A stretch of 28,850 nt of DNA from contig DIWG01000050.1 in NCBI GenBank assembly GCA_002423465.1, positions 1 to 28,850 on the forward strand, in the 5' to 3' direction. This stretch comes from Syntrophaceae bacterium UBA6112 (GTDB taxonomy: Bacteria; Desulfobacterota; Syntrophia; Syntrophales; UBA5619). A program made the translations under genes and the position numbers. Positions 1 to 7,282 of the stretch are shown here, piece after piece; position 1 is the stretch's first letter, and every line of letters begins with the position of its first letter. The notes beneath the pieces were generated by a model. The model did not search any database and had not been told where the DNA came from. It saw nothing but the letters and a program-made list of their open reading frames with translations.

Positions 1-908
1 GTGACCGACACGAGCATGATGTTCATGATGCCGATCCCGCCGACCAGCAGGCTGACGGCCGCAACCGCGCTGAGCAGCGCAGTGAGCATCTGGGTGGTTC
101 CCGTCAGCATCGTGGCGATCTCTTTCATGTCCATCACGTTGAAATTGTCGTCGTCGCTCGGTCCCAGGTGGCGTCGCTCCCGCATCAGCCGTTCGATGTC
201 TCTTTTGGCCTTGTCGGTGGAGGCGCCATCGCGGACCGAAACCTGGATCATGGCCACATCCTGGTTGCCGGCGATGCGCCGCTGAAAAGTGCGCAACGGG
301 ATCACCACGATGTCGTCCTGGTCCTGCCCCATGCTGCTTTGCCCCTTCTCTTTCAGGAGGCCCACCACCTCGCAGGAGAAATTCTGGAGGCGGATGCGCT
401 CCCCCAAGGGATCCTGGGCGCCGAGGAGTTTCTTTCTCACCGTCTCCCCGAGGATGCAGACGGCCGCACCGGCCCGCAGTTCTCCGTCGTGAAAGGTCCG
501 TCCCGATCCGAGGGCTCGGTTGGTGATCTGCAGATACCGGTTGTCCGTTCCGGTTACCGTGGTCGTCCAGTTCTCGTTACCCCAGATGGCTTTGAGCGAT
601 TGCGAGGAGACCGGGGCAACGGCGGCAATGTCGCTGATCTCCGTGGCAATGGCCTCCGCATCGGCCTCCTTGAACAACGTTGCTCCGGAAGCCTGGCCCG
701 GCCCCATTCTCTTGCCAGGCGTAACCATGAGCAGGTTGCTGCCCATGGCGGCGATCTGTTGCTGGACTTGGAGGGTGGCGCCGCCGCCGATGGTGACCAT
801 CGTGATCACGGCCCCCACGCCGATCACGATGCCGAGGATGGTCAGAAAGGAACGCAGAACGTTGCGCCGTATCTCGCGCTGTGCCAGAAGAATGGTGTTG
901 CCGATCAT
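1..908 (-). CDS. MacB-type ABC transporter permease, C-terminus beyond window
   Basis: This is the membrane subunit of a MacB-like tripartite efflux or export system. The visible 302 residues begin with MIGNTILLAQREIRRN, followed by a first membrane segment (about residues 17-45, FLTILGIVIGVGAVITMVTIG). A large periplasmic MacB core region follows, with SNLLMVTPG near residues 57-65. The last visible part is the start of the second membrane segment, with VGGIGIMNIM. The remaining membrane segments lie outside the window. The ATG at 906-908 overlaps the stop of the upstream ATPase gene (ATGA), which implies translational coupling. In classical MacB the ATPase and permease are one polypeptide; here they are two genes. 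Substrate cannot be told from sequence; lipid, peptide or drug export are all possible. Confidence 0.9.
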   Translation of the reverse strand, partial: MIGNTILLAQREIRRNVLRSFLTILGIVIGVGAVITMVTIGGGATLQVQQQIAAMGSNLLMVTPGKRMGPGQASGATLFKEADAEAIATEISDIAAVAPVSSQSLKAIWGNENWTTTVTGTDNRYLQITNRALGSGRTFHDGELRAGAAVCILGETVRKKLLGAQDPLGERIRLQNFSCEVVGLLKEKGQSSMGQDQDDIVVIPLRTFQRRIAGNQDVAMIQVSVRDGASTDKAKRDIERLMRERRHLGPSDDDNFNVMDMKEIATMLTGTTQMLTALLSAVAAVSLLVGGIGIMNIMLVSV

Positions 909-1645
909 GACGATTCCCCCCCGTTTGGTTGATCCGAGGCGACCAGGCCGTCCATGAACCGGATGATCCGTGTCGCGTAGGCGGCCATGTCCTGTTCGTG
1001 GGTGACCATGATGACGGTGATCCCCCGCTCGCGGTTCAATGTGGTCAGCAGGCCCATGATCTCCCGGCTGCGGGCTGTGTCGAGATTTCCTGTCGGCTCG
1101 TCGGCCAGCAGGACCGCAGGGCCCGTGACAATGGCGCGGGCGATCGCGACCCGTTGCTGCTGTCCTCCCGACAGTTCGCCGGGCGAATGGGCTTCCCATC
1201 CCGTGAGCCCGACCGTCTCCAGCGCCTCGCGGGCACGCACCCGCCTCTCGGCAGCGGAGGCGCCGCGGTAGACCAGGGGCAGCTCCACGTTCTCAAGCGC
1301 CGAAGTGCGACTCAGGAGGTTGTACCCCTGAAAAACGAATCCCTGATAGTGACGGCGCAGCAGGGCGCGCTGGTTGCGGCTCAGGCTGCCGACCTCGATC
1401 CCCTTGAAGCGATAGCTTCCGGAGGTCGGCGTGTCGAGGCAGCCGAGGATGTTCATGCAGGTCGATTTGCCCGATCCGCTCGGTCCCATGATCGCCACGA
1501 ACTCGCCCGCGCCGATGTCGAGATCGATCCCGCGCAGGGCCTGCATCGAAGCATCTCCCCGGCCGTACACCTTGGTCACCCCCCGAAAGACGATCAGTTC
1601 TTCCTGCGGCCTGTCTCCGCTGCCGTTCTGGGCGTCGATCGTCAT
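905..1645 (-). CDS. MacB/LolD-type ABC transporter ATPase
   Basis: This 246-residue nucleotide-binding subunit should power the adjacent MacB-type permease from the cytoplasmic face. Visible motifs are Walker A GPSGSGKS (54-61), Q-loop glutamine at 106 (FVFQGYN), signature LSGGQQQR (158-165), Walker B VLLADEPTGNLD (178-189) and the switch histidine at 216 (MVTHEQD). The DEPTGNLD form is typical of the MacB/LolD/FtsE branch. Its ATG at 1643-1645 overlaps the adaptor gene stop, and its own stop overlaps the permease start, both as ATGA. All motifs are intact, so it should be functional. Confidence 0.95.
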   Translation of the reverse strand: MTIDAQNGSGDRPQEELIVFRGVTKVYGRGDASMQALRGIDLDIGAGEFVAIMGPSGSGKSTCMNILGCLDTPTSGSYRFKGIEVGSLSRNQRALLRRHYQGFVFQGYNLLSRTSALENVELPLVYRGASAAERRVRAREALETVGLTGWEAHSPGELSGGQQQRVAIARAIVTGPAVLLADEPTGNLDTARSREIMGLLTTLNRERGITVIMVTHEQDMAAYATRIIRFMDGLVASDQPNGGESS

Positions 1646-2925
1646 TTCGCCCCCGTCATGATGTCGACCACCACCGGCATGCCCGGAGTGAGCTCGCCGG
1701 AGGTGACCTCGGTCAGGCTCCCGCTGGTCGATCCGGTCGTGACCGGAACGGCGGTGGGCCGGCCGTCCTTAAGAATCCAGACCCGCTGTCTTTTGCCGCC
1801 TTCCGTGTCATCGACCTGTTTCGTTTGGCGGGGCGGTCGCGGGAGGAGGGAACCGAGCAGCCCCGTGGATGATTTCGTCTCCTCCTGGACGGGCGGCGTA
1901 AAACGCAGCGCGGCGCCGGAGATCAGGAGCGCGTTTTTAAGCTCTTTGACCGTGATGTCGGCGGTAGCCGTCATTCCCGGCCGCAGCGAGAGGTCCGGGT
2001 TGTCGACCTTGAGGATGGTTTCGTAGGTCACAACGCCCGAGGTCGTGGAGGAGCCGTAGCGCGCCTGGGTGATCCGCGCCGCAAAGGTGCGGTTCGGGTA
2101 AGCGGCGACGGTGAAGTTCGCCTTCTGCCCTTCTTGGATCTTACCGATATCGGCTTCGTCCACGTTCACATGCAGTTCCATCCGCGTCAGGTCCTCCGCC
2201 AGGGTAAAAAGCACCGGGGCGGTGAAGGAGGCGGCCATGGTTTGCCCCGGCTCGATGCTGCGGGTCAGGACGATGCCGTTGATGGGCGAGCGGATGACCG
2301 CTTTGGCAAGATCCGTCTGATTCGCCTCGAGGACGGCCCGGGCCTGGGAGACCGCCGCCGTGGCGCTGGCGGCATCGGCCTGGGCGCGGGCAAATGCCGC
2401 TTCCGCAGCGTCCACCTCCAGTTGCGAGGAGAGTTTCCCATTGCTCAGCTCCCGGGCCTTCTTAAGCTGTGCGAGTTTCGCCTTGGTTTCCGCCACCGTG
2501 GCCTCGGCCTGCAAGACCTTGGCTTGCGCCGACTCCAATGACGCCTGGGACTGGGTGATCGTTGCCTCCAGCTTCGTGGTGTCGAGCCTGACCAGGACCT
2601 GCCCGACCTTCACGCGGCTGTTGTAGTCTGCCTCCACGCTCTTGACGGTTCCGGAAAGTTCACTGCCCACGTCCACCGAGTTGGTCGGCTTCAGGGTGCC
2701 GGTCGCCGTAACGATCACCGTGAGGTCGCCCCGCCGAACCTCCTCGGTCTTGTATTGCATGGCCGCCGACTTCTGATCGCCCTTCAGAAAAAACCAGGCG
2801 GCGGCAGCCGCAATCGCCACGAGCAGGAGAAGCGCCGCCCAGCGCCGCCATCTCCGGCCCGAACCCCCGCCATTGCCGATTTCCAGGGTTTTGGCGATCC
2901 CGTTCTCATCCGTTTTTACGGTCAT
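1642..2925 (-). CDS. MacA/HlyD-type periplasmic adaptor subunit
   Basis: This 427-residue membrane-fusion protein should bridge the inner-membrane MacB-type pump and the outer-membrane channel. An Arg-rich stretch (GRRWRRW) precedes one N-terminal membrane anchor (about residues 30-47, ALLLLVAIAAAAAWFF). A split lipoyl half-motif follows (VDVGSELSGTVKSV). A long alanine/glutamine-rich coiled coil (about 115-210) comes next, then the second lipoyl half (IRSPINGIVLTRSIEPGQ), a beta-barrel and a membrane-proximal domain. The proline-rich stretch before the C-terminal domain (LLPRPPRQT) is a variable insert. The start ATG overlaps the stop of the outer-membrane channel gene. MacA family membership is inferred from the neighbouring ATPase and permease; an RND-type adaptor is excluded because no RND pump gene is present. 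Confidence 0.92.
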   Translation of the reverse strand: MTVKTDENGIAKTLEIGNGGGSGRRWRRWAALLLLVAIAAAAAWFFLKGDQKSAAMQYKTEEVRRGDLTVIVTATGTLKPTNSVDVGSELSGTVKSVEADYNSRVKVGQVLVRLDTTKLEATITQSQASLESAQAKVLQAEATVAETKAKLAQLKKARELSNGKLSSQLEVDAAEAAFARAQADAASATAAVSQARAVLEANQTDLAKAVIRSPINGIVLTRSIEPGQTMAASFTAPVLFTLAEDLTRMELHVNVDEADIGKIQEGQKANFTVAAYPNRTFAARITQARYGSSTTSGVVTYETILKVDNPDLSLRPGMTATADITVKELKNALLISGAALRFTPPVQEETKSSTGLLGSLLPRPPRQTKQVDDTEGGKRQRVWILKDGRPTAVPVTTGSTSGSLTEVTSGELTPGMPVVVDIMTGAK

Positions 2926-4406
2926 GACTTCTCTCCATTGATAGACATTTCCTGTTCAACCGGGATCAGTGGTGTCCATCCGCCGCCCAGGGCCTTGTAT
3001 AATTTGACCAGATTCGTGACGACGGCCCCGTCGCTCTGGGCAAGCTGGTCCCGGAAACTCAACAGGGACCGCTCGGCCTCCAGCAACGTCCCGAAATCAG
3101 TCAGCCCTGTTTGGTACTTGATCTTCGCCAGTTCGGCCGCCTCCTGCGCCGACCGGGCCGCTTCGCCGAGCGACTGCCGCCGCCGTTGCTCCTGGGCATA
3201 GGCTGAAATCGCGTTTTCCGCCTCCTCCAGCGCGGCGAGAACGGCGGACTCGTATGCAATCAGGTATTGTTCCTCCAGGGCGGACTGGATTTCGATGTTC
3301 CGCCGGATCGCGCCGGCATCGAAGATCCGCCAGGTGATGCCGGAAGAGCCGCTGGAGGTGACATTTCCCGACGAAAAAAGACCGCTGAAGTTAAGGGCTT
3401 CCACGCCGATGGCGCCGCTCAGCTTGAGCTTGGGGTAGAGTTCCGCCGTGGCGACGCCGATCTGAGCCGTCTGCGAGGCAAGCTGTCGCTCGGCCCGGCG
3501 CACGTCGGGCCGCTGCCGCAGGATATCCGCAGGTATGCCGACCGCTACCGCGGCAGGAATGACCGGGATCGATGCCGTTATGTCTAATCCCGCACCAAGA
3601 CTGCCTGGCTGTTTGCCTGTAAGGACCGACAGCCGGTTCTTGGCCTCCGCAATCGAGGTCCTCAAGGCCGGAAGCTGGGACCTGGTGCTTTCCTGGTTGT
3701 AGCGTGCCTGCTGCACGGCCAACTCGTCACCGAGGCCGGCCTGGTATTTCCAACGGGTCAGGTCGTAGGTTTCCTCCAGGCTCTTCAGGCTGGTCTCGGT
3801 CAATGCCAGCCGGACCTGGGCCGTGCGCAGATCGACGTAGTTCGTGGCGACCTCGGCCAACAACGAGACCAGAGTATCGCGCAGTGACTCACCAGTGGCC
3901 GCCAGGTCCGCTTCCTTGGACTCGATGTTGCGCCGGACGCCGCCGAAGAGATCAATCTCCCAGGAGGCGTCCAGACCTGCGGAATAAAGATCAGCCGTCG
4001 CGGTACTTCCGGTCTCCGCACTGCCGCGGCTGCGGGTAATAGTCCCCGAGGCGTCAAGCGTCGGGTAGAGGTCAGCCCGACTCAGGCCTCGGCGGGCCCG
4101 CGCCTCGCGGACGCTGGCCGCAGCCTTTTTCAGATCACGGTTGCCGGCCACAGCTTGTTCGATCAGGGCAGTCAGTTCCCGATCATTCAGGGTTTTCCAC
4201 CACGTCGCGAGAGTCTGCGGGTCGGTCCCTTGACCCTCCAGGCCACCTTGCAACGGCGTGGTCCAACCCGGAGAGGTCGTCGTTTGGGGCGGAATGTAGT
4301 CGGGTCCCACCGTCGCACATCCGGCCAGAATCCCGAGCGTGAGCGCCGCCAAAGTCCGCCGGGCAACCCGAAACAGATTTGCTTTCGGCGGGCGGTTCAT
4401 GGACAT
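2922..4406 (-). CDS. NodT/TolC-family outer-membrane efflux lipoprotein
   Basis: This 494-residue outer-membrane factor is the exit channel of the tripartite pump. It has a short cationic N-region, a hydrophobic stretch and the lipobox LAGC with the lipidated cysteine at residue 30 (GCATVGPDY is the usual start of the mature NodT/OprM type). Two OEP repeats follow, with the alanine-rich helices of the family (for example AAASVREARARRGLSRADLY and VRRAERQLASQTAQIGVATA). The gene begins inside the last codons of the repressor gene (10-base overlap) and ends with an ATGA overlap with the adaptor gene. A second in-frame ATG lies at 4398-4400, so the start could be two codons later. Length is normal for the family. 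Confidence 0.94.
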   Translation of the reverse strand: MSMNRPPKANLFRVARRTLAALTLGILAGCATVGPDYIPPQTTTSPGWTTPLQGGLEGQGTDPQTLATWWKTLNDRELTALIEQAVAGNRDLKKAAASVREARARRGLSRADLYPTLDASGTITRSRGSAETGSTATADLYSAGLDASWEIDLFGGVRRNIESKEADLAATGESLRDTLVSLLAEVATNYVDLRTAQVRLALTETSLKSLEETYDLTRWKYQAGLGDELAVQQARYNQESTRSQLPALRTSIAEAKNRLSVLTGKQPGSLGAGLDITASIPVIPAAVAVGIPADILRQRPDVRRAERQLASQTAQIGVATAELYPKLKLSGAIGVEALNFSGLFSSGNVTSSGSSGITWRIFDAGAIRRNIEIQSALEEQYLIAYESAVLAALEEAENAISAYAQEQRRRQSLGEAARSAQEAAELAKIKYQTGLTDFGTLLEAERSLLSFRDQLAQSDGAVVTNLVKLYKALGGGWTPLIPVEQEMSINGEKS

Positions 4407-5092
4407 CTTTCTTTTCGGGGCGATTTCGCCTTGCGGCCCTCACGGCGCTCTTCCGCCGCCGCACGAATAGCGGCGATTCCGGCCAGCGAGAAGGTCACGA
4501 CATGCCGGGCGTATGCCTCGATATCGTCGATTCTCCGCGGGCCGGCCCGATTTTCCCCGCCCTCCTTAAGCCGGGTCCGGATGACCATCGGATTAATGCA
4601 CTGGCTGATGATCCCCACCTCGCAGAACTGCACCTCCTGCTCTGTGACTTGCGGGCCAAGGAGCTCGCGGACCATCCTCTCGGTCCGTTGCTGCAGCGGC
4701 CGGATCTCCTCCCGCACCACCTCTTCCAGCAGGCCGGTGGGGTTGGCAAGTTCCCGCTGCATGAACCAGATTTCCCGGTTGTTCTCGTCGACGATTCGGT
4801 GGATCAGAGCCGTGACCTGACCCAAAAGACGCTCTTCCGGCGGCGCATCGGCGGCCACCCCCCCATCCGGGGGATGAGCCTGAATGGACTGGGCAAATAC
4901 ATGCCGCCAGGCCTCGCCATACAGCTCTTCCTTGCTGCCGAAGTGGTAGTTGACGGCGGCGACGTTGGTTCCTGCCCGCGTGCAGATCTCCGCAATCGTT
5001 GTGTCCCGGAAACCCTTCTCCGCAAAGATCTCGCCCGCGGCCGTCAGTAGTTTTCCGCGTGTCCTTGCCGTACCCTCTCTATAGAGCTTCAT
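4397..5092 (-). CDS. TetR/AcrR-family repressor with CerR-type C-terminus
   Basis: This 231-residue DNA-binding regulator probably controls the efflux operon it heads. The N-terminal helix-turn-helix spans about residues 10-57, with TTIAEICTRAGTNVAAVNYHFGS as the recognition part. The C-terminal ligand-binding half has the IHRIVDENNREIWFMQRE and EVGIISQCINPMVI segments that resemble CerR-type (DUF1956) proteins. A clean Shine-Dalgarno GGAGGAAG at 5098-5105 stands five bases before the ATG, which fixes the start. A strong promoter with an embedded inverted repeat lies immediately upstream. Autoregulation by binding that repeat is inference. The effector is unknown. Confidence 0.94.
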   Translation of the reverse strand: MKLYREGTARTRGKLLTAAGEIFAEKGFRDTTIAEICTRAGTNVAAVNYHFGSKEELYGEAWRHVFAQSIQAHPPDGGVAADAPPEERLLGQVTALIHRIVDENNREIWFMQRELANPTGLLEEVVREEIRPLQQRTERMVRELLGPQVTEQEVQFCEVGIISQCINPMVIRTRLKEGGENRAGPRRIDDIEAYARHVVTFSLAGIAAIRAAAEERREGRKAKSPRKERCP

Positions 5093-5121
5093 TTTTGCTT
5101 CCTCCAGATTACATTTGCTAC

Positions 5122-5150
5122 ATATTAAAATGAATATTTTAAATTGTCAA
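5122..5150 (-). promoter_or_regulatory. Sigma-70 promoter with embedded operator for the efflux operon
   Basis: On the minus strand a perfect -35 TTGACA (5145-5150) is followed by exactly 17 bases and the -10 TAATAT (5122-5127), about 30 bases from the repressor start. The spacer holds most of an inverted repeat, TTAAAAT at 5125-5131 and ATTTTAA at 5136-5142 with four bases between. A repressor bound there would cover the polymerase site, the usual TetR arrangement. The AT-rich nature of the repeat makes chance pairing possible. Confidence 0.75.
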
Positions 5151-5181
5151 TAGGTTTATTAAACAAATGAAAAAAAAGATC

Positions 5182-5210
5182 TGTCAAGAGCAAATAGAGT
5201 TGTCCGCTTT
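5182..5210 (+). repeat. Left terminal inverted repeat of the ISNCY-like element
   Basis: It matches the reverse complement of 7283-7311 at 26 of 29 positions. The outer 17 bases are identical, and the mismatches fall at positions 18, 19 and 26. Confidence 0.9.
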
Positions 5211-5291
5211 TTCTGTTCTTGAATGGAGGGTCATTTTAGAACAGGAGGTGAGCGGCGGATGTTCGCTTTCCTCGTCAGTGGTTCTCGCTGA

Positions 5292-5359
5292 GGAGTTATC
5301 CATAGCCATTCTCCCGCAGCTTTTGCGGAGCATAGCGGAAAATGGTTGTGGGTAACTCC
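5292..5359. repeat. Long imperfect inverted repeat near the left end of the ISNCY-like element
   Basis: Arms of about 25 bases (5292-5317 and 5335-5359) start with GGAGTTA and end with CGC. They pair with roughly four mismatches and one bulge. The bases between hold a smaller stem (CTCC/GGAG around AGCTTTT). It begins seven bases past the transposase stop and is not followed by a T-run on either strand, so it is not an ordinary intrinsic terminator. It could be a transposase-binding or transcript-stabilising structure. Confidence 0.7.
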
Positions 5360-5365
5360 GTCGGG

Positions 5366-5810
5366 TCATGTCGCCTTTTTTGTTTTGACTTCCATGAGTT
5401 TCCCTTGTTTGTCATAATCGGCCAGTTTTCGCGGGCCGTGGAAAATGGCAAGTGAGCCATCCCGATAGCGATGGACAATCACCCTTACCCGGACGTAATG
5501 GCACCGATATTTGTTCGGCGGGATTTGCAGTTTATAACCATCCACGCTGACACAGTTGTCGGCATTGACGGTTCGTTCCTCTTGTTGGCAGAGGATGTCA
5601 TCCAGATTCGCCCCAATCCAAGGAACAAACGCTGACCCTTCTTCAGGAGGTGGCTGCATGAACTCGACGTTGAAACTGGGTTTATACTCCTGGGCCAGGT
5701 ATCGGTTTGCGGCATCCATATCGGTGATCCCCTCAAGAGCCAACTCCTTGACAAGTCTGTCTTGGTGAGTCTCAAATGCTCTTTCACTTCGCCCCCGGGC
5801 TTCTGGAGAA
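5366..5810 (-). pseudogene. ISNCY-family transposase, C-terminal fragment
   Basis: The minus strand encodes SPEARGRSERAF, then GITDMDAANRYLAQEY, GSAFVPWIG, DNCVSVDGYKLQIPP and HRYRDGSLAIFHGPRKLADYD. I recognise this as the end of the ISNCY-type transposase (the SPEARGRSERAF region lies next to the last catalytic acidic residue of the DDE core, followed by the family's C-terminal extension). The fragment keeps an open frame to its TGA at 5366-5368. Upstream it stops at the IS3 end (5811); its reading frame resumes across the insertion at 7067. The first two catalytic aspartates are absent, so no active enzyme can result. Confidence 0.85.
5808..5810 (+). repeat. Target-site duplication GAA, left copy
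   Basis: GAA at 5808-5810 next to the left IS3 end is repeated as GAA at 7067-7069 next to the right end. Three-base duplications are usual for this family. Collapsing the two copies restores the reading frame of the interrupted transposase, which supports the assignment beyond the short match. Confidence 0.85.
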
Positions 5811-5834
5811 TGGAGTTGACCCGCTTTCGTGGAC
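5811..5834 (+). repeat. IS3-family left inverted repeat
   Basis: It pairs with 7043-7066 with mismatches only at positions 8, 9 and 13. The orfA Shine-Dalgarno lies just inside. Confidence 0.9.
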
Positions 5835-5864
5835 ACACTATCATTTGAGAAGGAGGTGTCCATT

Positions 5865-6179
5865 ATGCCAAAGTCCCATCCACCGTACCCCCCGGAGTTC
5901 CGCCGTCGCATGGTCGAGTTAGTGCGGGCCGGAAGGAAACCTGAAGCGTTAGCCAAGGAGTTCGAGCCCACGGCACAGTCGATCCATAACTGGGTTGCCC
6001 AGGCGGACCGTGATGAGGGAAGGCGCAGCGACGGGTTGACGACCGAAGAACGCAAAGAGCTGGTCCGTCTGCGCCGGGAGAATCGGCAACTGCGGATGGA
6101 GCGTGAGATCTTGTCAAAGGCAGCGGCCTGGTTCGCCCGGGAGACCGGTTCGATCCCCGAAAAGTCTTCGGACTCGTGA
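5865..6179 (+). CDS. IS3-family transposase OrfA (helix-turn-helix subunit)
   Basis: This 104-residue protein binds the element ends and forms the N-terminal part of the OrfAB transposase. The helix-turn-helix region is seen in YPPEFRRRMVELVRAG to SIHNWVAQADRD, followed by a leucine-zipper-like segment (LVRLRRENRQLRMEREILSKA). AGGAGG at 5851-5856 stands eight bases before the ATG at 5865; an open frame extends upstream to 5829 but lacks such a site. The final residues PEKSSDS diverge from the family because the normal continuation lies in the -1 frame, where VFGLVKVNQ follows. Its TGA overlaps the GTG of orfB. Confidence 0.93.
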   Translation: MPKSHPPYPPEFRRRMVELVRAGRKPEALAKEFEPTAQSIHNWVAQADRDEGRRSDGLTTEERKELVRLRRENRQLRMEREILSKAAAWFARETGSIPEKSSDS

Positions 6180-7024
6180 AGGTGAATCAGGATCGGTATC
6201 CAGCAGCCACGATGTGTCGTCTGTTGGGCGTCTCCTCCAGCGGATACCATGCGTGGAAGGATCGGCCGCTCTCGAAGCGGGCGACGGCCGATGCAGTGCT
6301 TATGGAGCGGATTCGGGCGATTCATAGCCGTTCCCGCCAGACCTACGGGATGCCTCGGATCCATTTCGAGTTGACCCAGGAGGGATTTCGGATCGGCCGG
6401 AAGCGGGTGGCCCGCCTGATGCGGGTAGCCGGATTGCAGGGCGTCAGCCGCCGCAAAGGAATCCGAACGACAATCCGCGGCAAGGATGCACAGGTGATCC
6501 CGGATCTGTTGAAGCGAAACTTCCTCGCTGCCGCGCCCAACCGTTTGTGGGTAGCGGACATAACGTACATCCCGACATGGGCGGGTTTCCTCTATCTGGC
6601 CGTGGTGATGGATGCTTTTTCCCGCCGGATCGTGGGATGGGCGATGGAAACGCACCTCCGGACGGAATTGGTGCTGGATGCATTGAATATGGCCCTGTGG
6701 CAACGCCGCCCCTCCGCCGTGATTCATCATTCCGATCAGGGATGCCAGTACACGTCGATCGCCTTTGGGAAACGGTGCAAGGAGGCCGAGGTGAGACCCT
6801 CTACCGGTTCCGTTGGCGATTGCTTCGATAACGCCCTGTGCGAGAGTTTCTTTGCCACCCTGGAGTGCGAACTCCTCGACCGGCGCCGGTTCAAGACCCA
6901 GGCCGAGGCACGGATGGCCGTCTTCGAGTTTATCGAGGCCTGGTACAACCCTCATCGCCGTCACTCCGGGCTCGACTATTTCTCCCCCATGGAGTATGAA
7001 AAATGTCATGCAGTCAACCAATGA
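6176..7024 (+). CDS. IS3-family transposase OrfB (DDE integrase core)
   Basis: This 282-residue catalytic part of the IS3 transposase is an rve-type integrase. The N-terminal HTH_21-like segment has TYGMPRIHFELTQEG. The acidic triad is D128 (VADITY), D187 (HHSDQG) and E223 (DNALCESFF), with 35 residues between the last two as in IS3 and retroviral integrases. The C-terminal YNPHRRHSGLDYFSPMEYE is complete. The GTG start overlaps the orfA stop (GTGA), so it may be made by re-initiation. Alternatively a -1 slip near CGAAAAG at 6159-6165 gives an OrfAB fusion, which fits the family's known use of programmed frameshifting. Confidence 0.95.
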   Translation: MKVNQDRYPAATMCRLLGVSSSGYHAWKDRPLSKRATADAVLMERIRAIHSRSRQTYGMPRIHFELTQEGFRIGRKRVARLMRVAGLQGVSRRKGIRTTIRGKDAQVIPDLLKRNFLAAAPNRLWVADITYIPTWAGFLYLAVVMDAFSRRIVGWAMETHLRTELVLDALNMALWQRRPSAVIHHSDQGCQYTSIAFGKRCKEAEVRPSTGSVGDCFDNALCESFFATLECELLDRRRFKTQAEARMAVFEFIEAWYNPHRRHSGLDYFSPMEYEKCHAVNQ

Positions 7025-7042
7025 AATCCCAAGCGATCATCC

Positions 7043-7066
7043 GTCCACGAAAGTGGGGTAACTCCA
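7043..7066 (-). repeat. IS3-family right inverted repeat
   Basis: This is the partner of 5811-5834. It lies 18 bases after the orfB stop and is followed directly by the right GAA duplication (7067-7069). Confidence 0.9.
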
Positions 7067-7256
7067 GAATAGGCCGCGATCATCTGAATCCCCAAGTGTC
7101 TCATGGTGCGGCCGAACTGGGTGAGCTGTGTTTTGCTCACCTTACCCCCAGGATGCGCGCTGCTTCTTCTTGGCTCAACCGACTGTCATTCCACTCTGAA
7201 TACACCTCTTCAAATCGCATCTTCCGGATCTCCTGTAGCATCTCCGTCCGTCGCAT
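7067..7256 (-). pseudogene. ISNCY-family transposase, N-terminal fragment fused by deletion to central remnant
   Basis: From the ATG at 7254-7256, behind GGAGGTGA, the minus strand encodes MRRTEMLQEIRKMRFEEVY and LSQEEAARILGV, the N-terminal helix-turn-helix of ISNCY-type transposases. It then reaches a TGA at 7137-7139. In another frame from about 7149 it encodes GGKVSKTQLTQFGRTM and HLGIQMIAAY, which runs into SPEARGRSERAF at 5807 once the IS3 element is removed. The bases GGGGGT at the join can encode both the LGV of the N-terminal part and the GG of the later part, which suggests deletion between short direct repeats. Roughly 200 residues of catalytic core are missing, judged from the usual size of about 430. 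Confidence 0.8.
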
Positions 7257-7282
7257 CTGTCACCTCCATTGGTGACCTTATC

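Larger units (their letters stand above)
5811..7066 (+). mobile_element. IS3-family insertion sequence, apparently complete (1256 bases)
   Basis: Twenty-four-base imperfect ends (5811-5834 and 7043-7066, 21 of 24 matching, both starting TGGAGTT and ending CTTTCGTGGAC) enclose overlapping orfA and orfB on the plus strand. GAA is duplicated at both borders. All catalytic residues are present and no frameshift or stop breaks the genes. Intact ends, a clear duplication and intact genes suggest a recent insertion, possibly still mobile. Confidence 0.93.

Noticed and set aside
168..932. Long open frame on the plus strand opposite the permease.
   Set aside because: It is antisense to a clear MacB-type permease and shows only low-complexity His, Gly, Asp and Arg-rich composition.
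5167..5355. Small open frame at the left end of the ISNCY-like element.
   Set aside because: It spans the terminal repeat and hairpin, has no ribosome site, and resembles no protein I know.
5366..7021. A 551-codon open frame on the minus strand.
   Set aside because: Its N-terminal two-thirds is antisense to the IS3 orfB and orfA genes; only the last 150 or so codons are real ISNCY transposase. It is a chance fusion.
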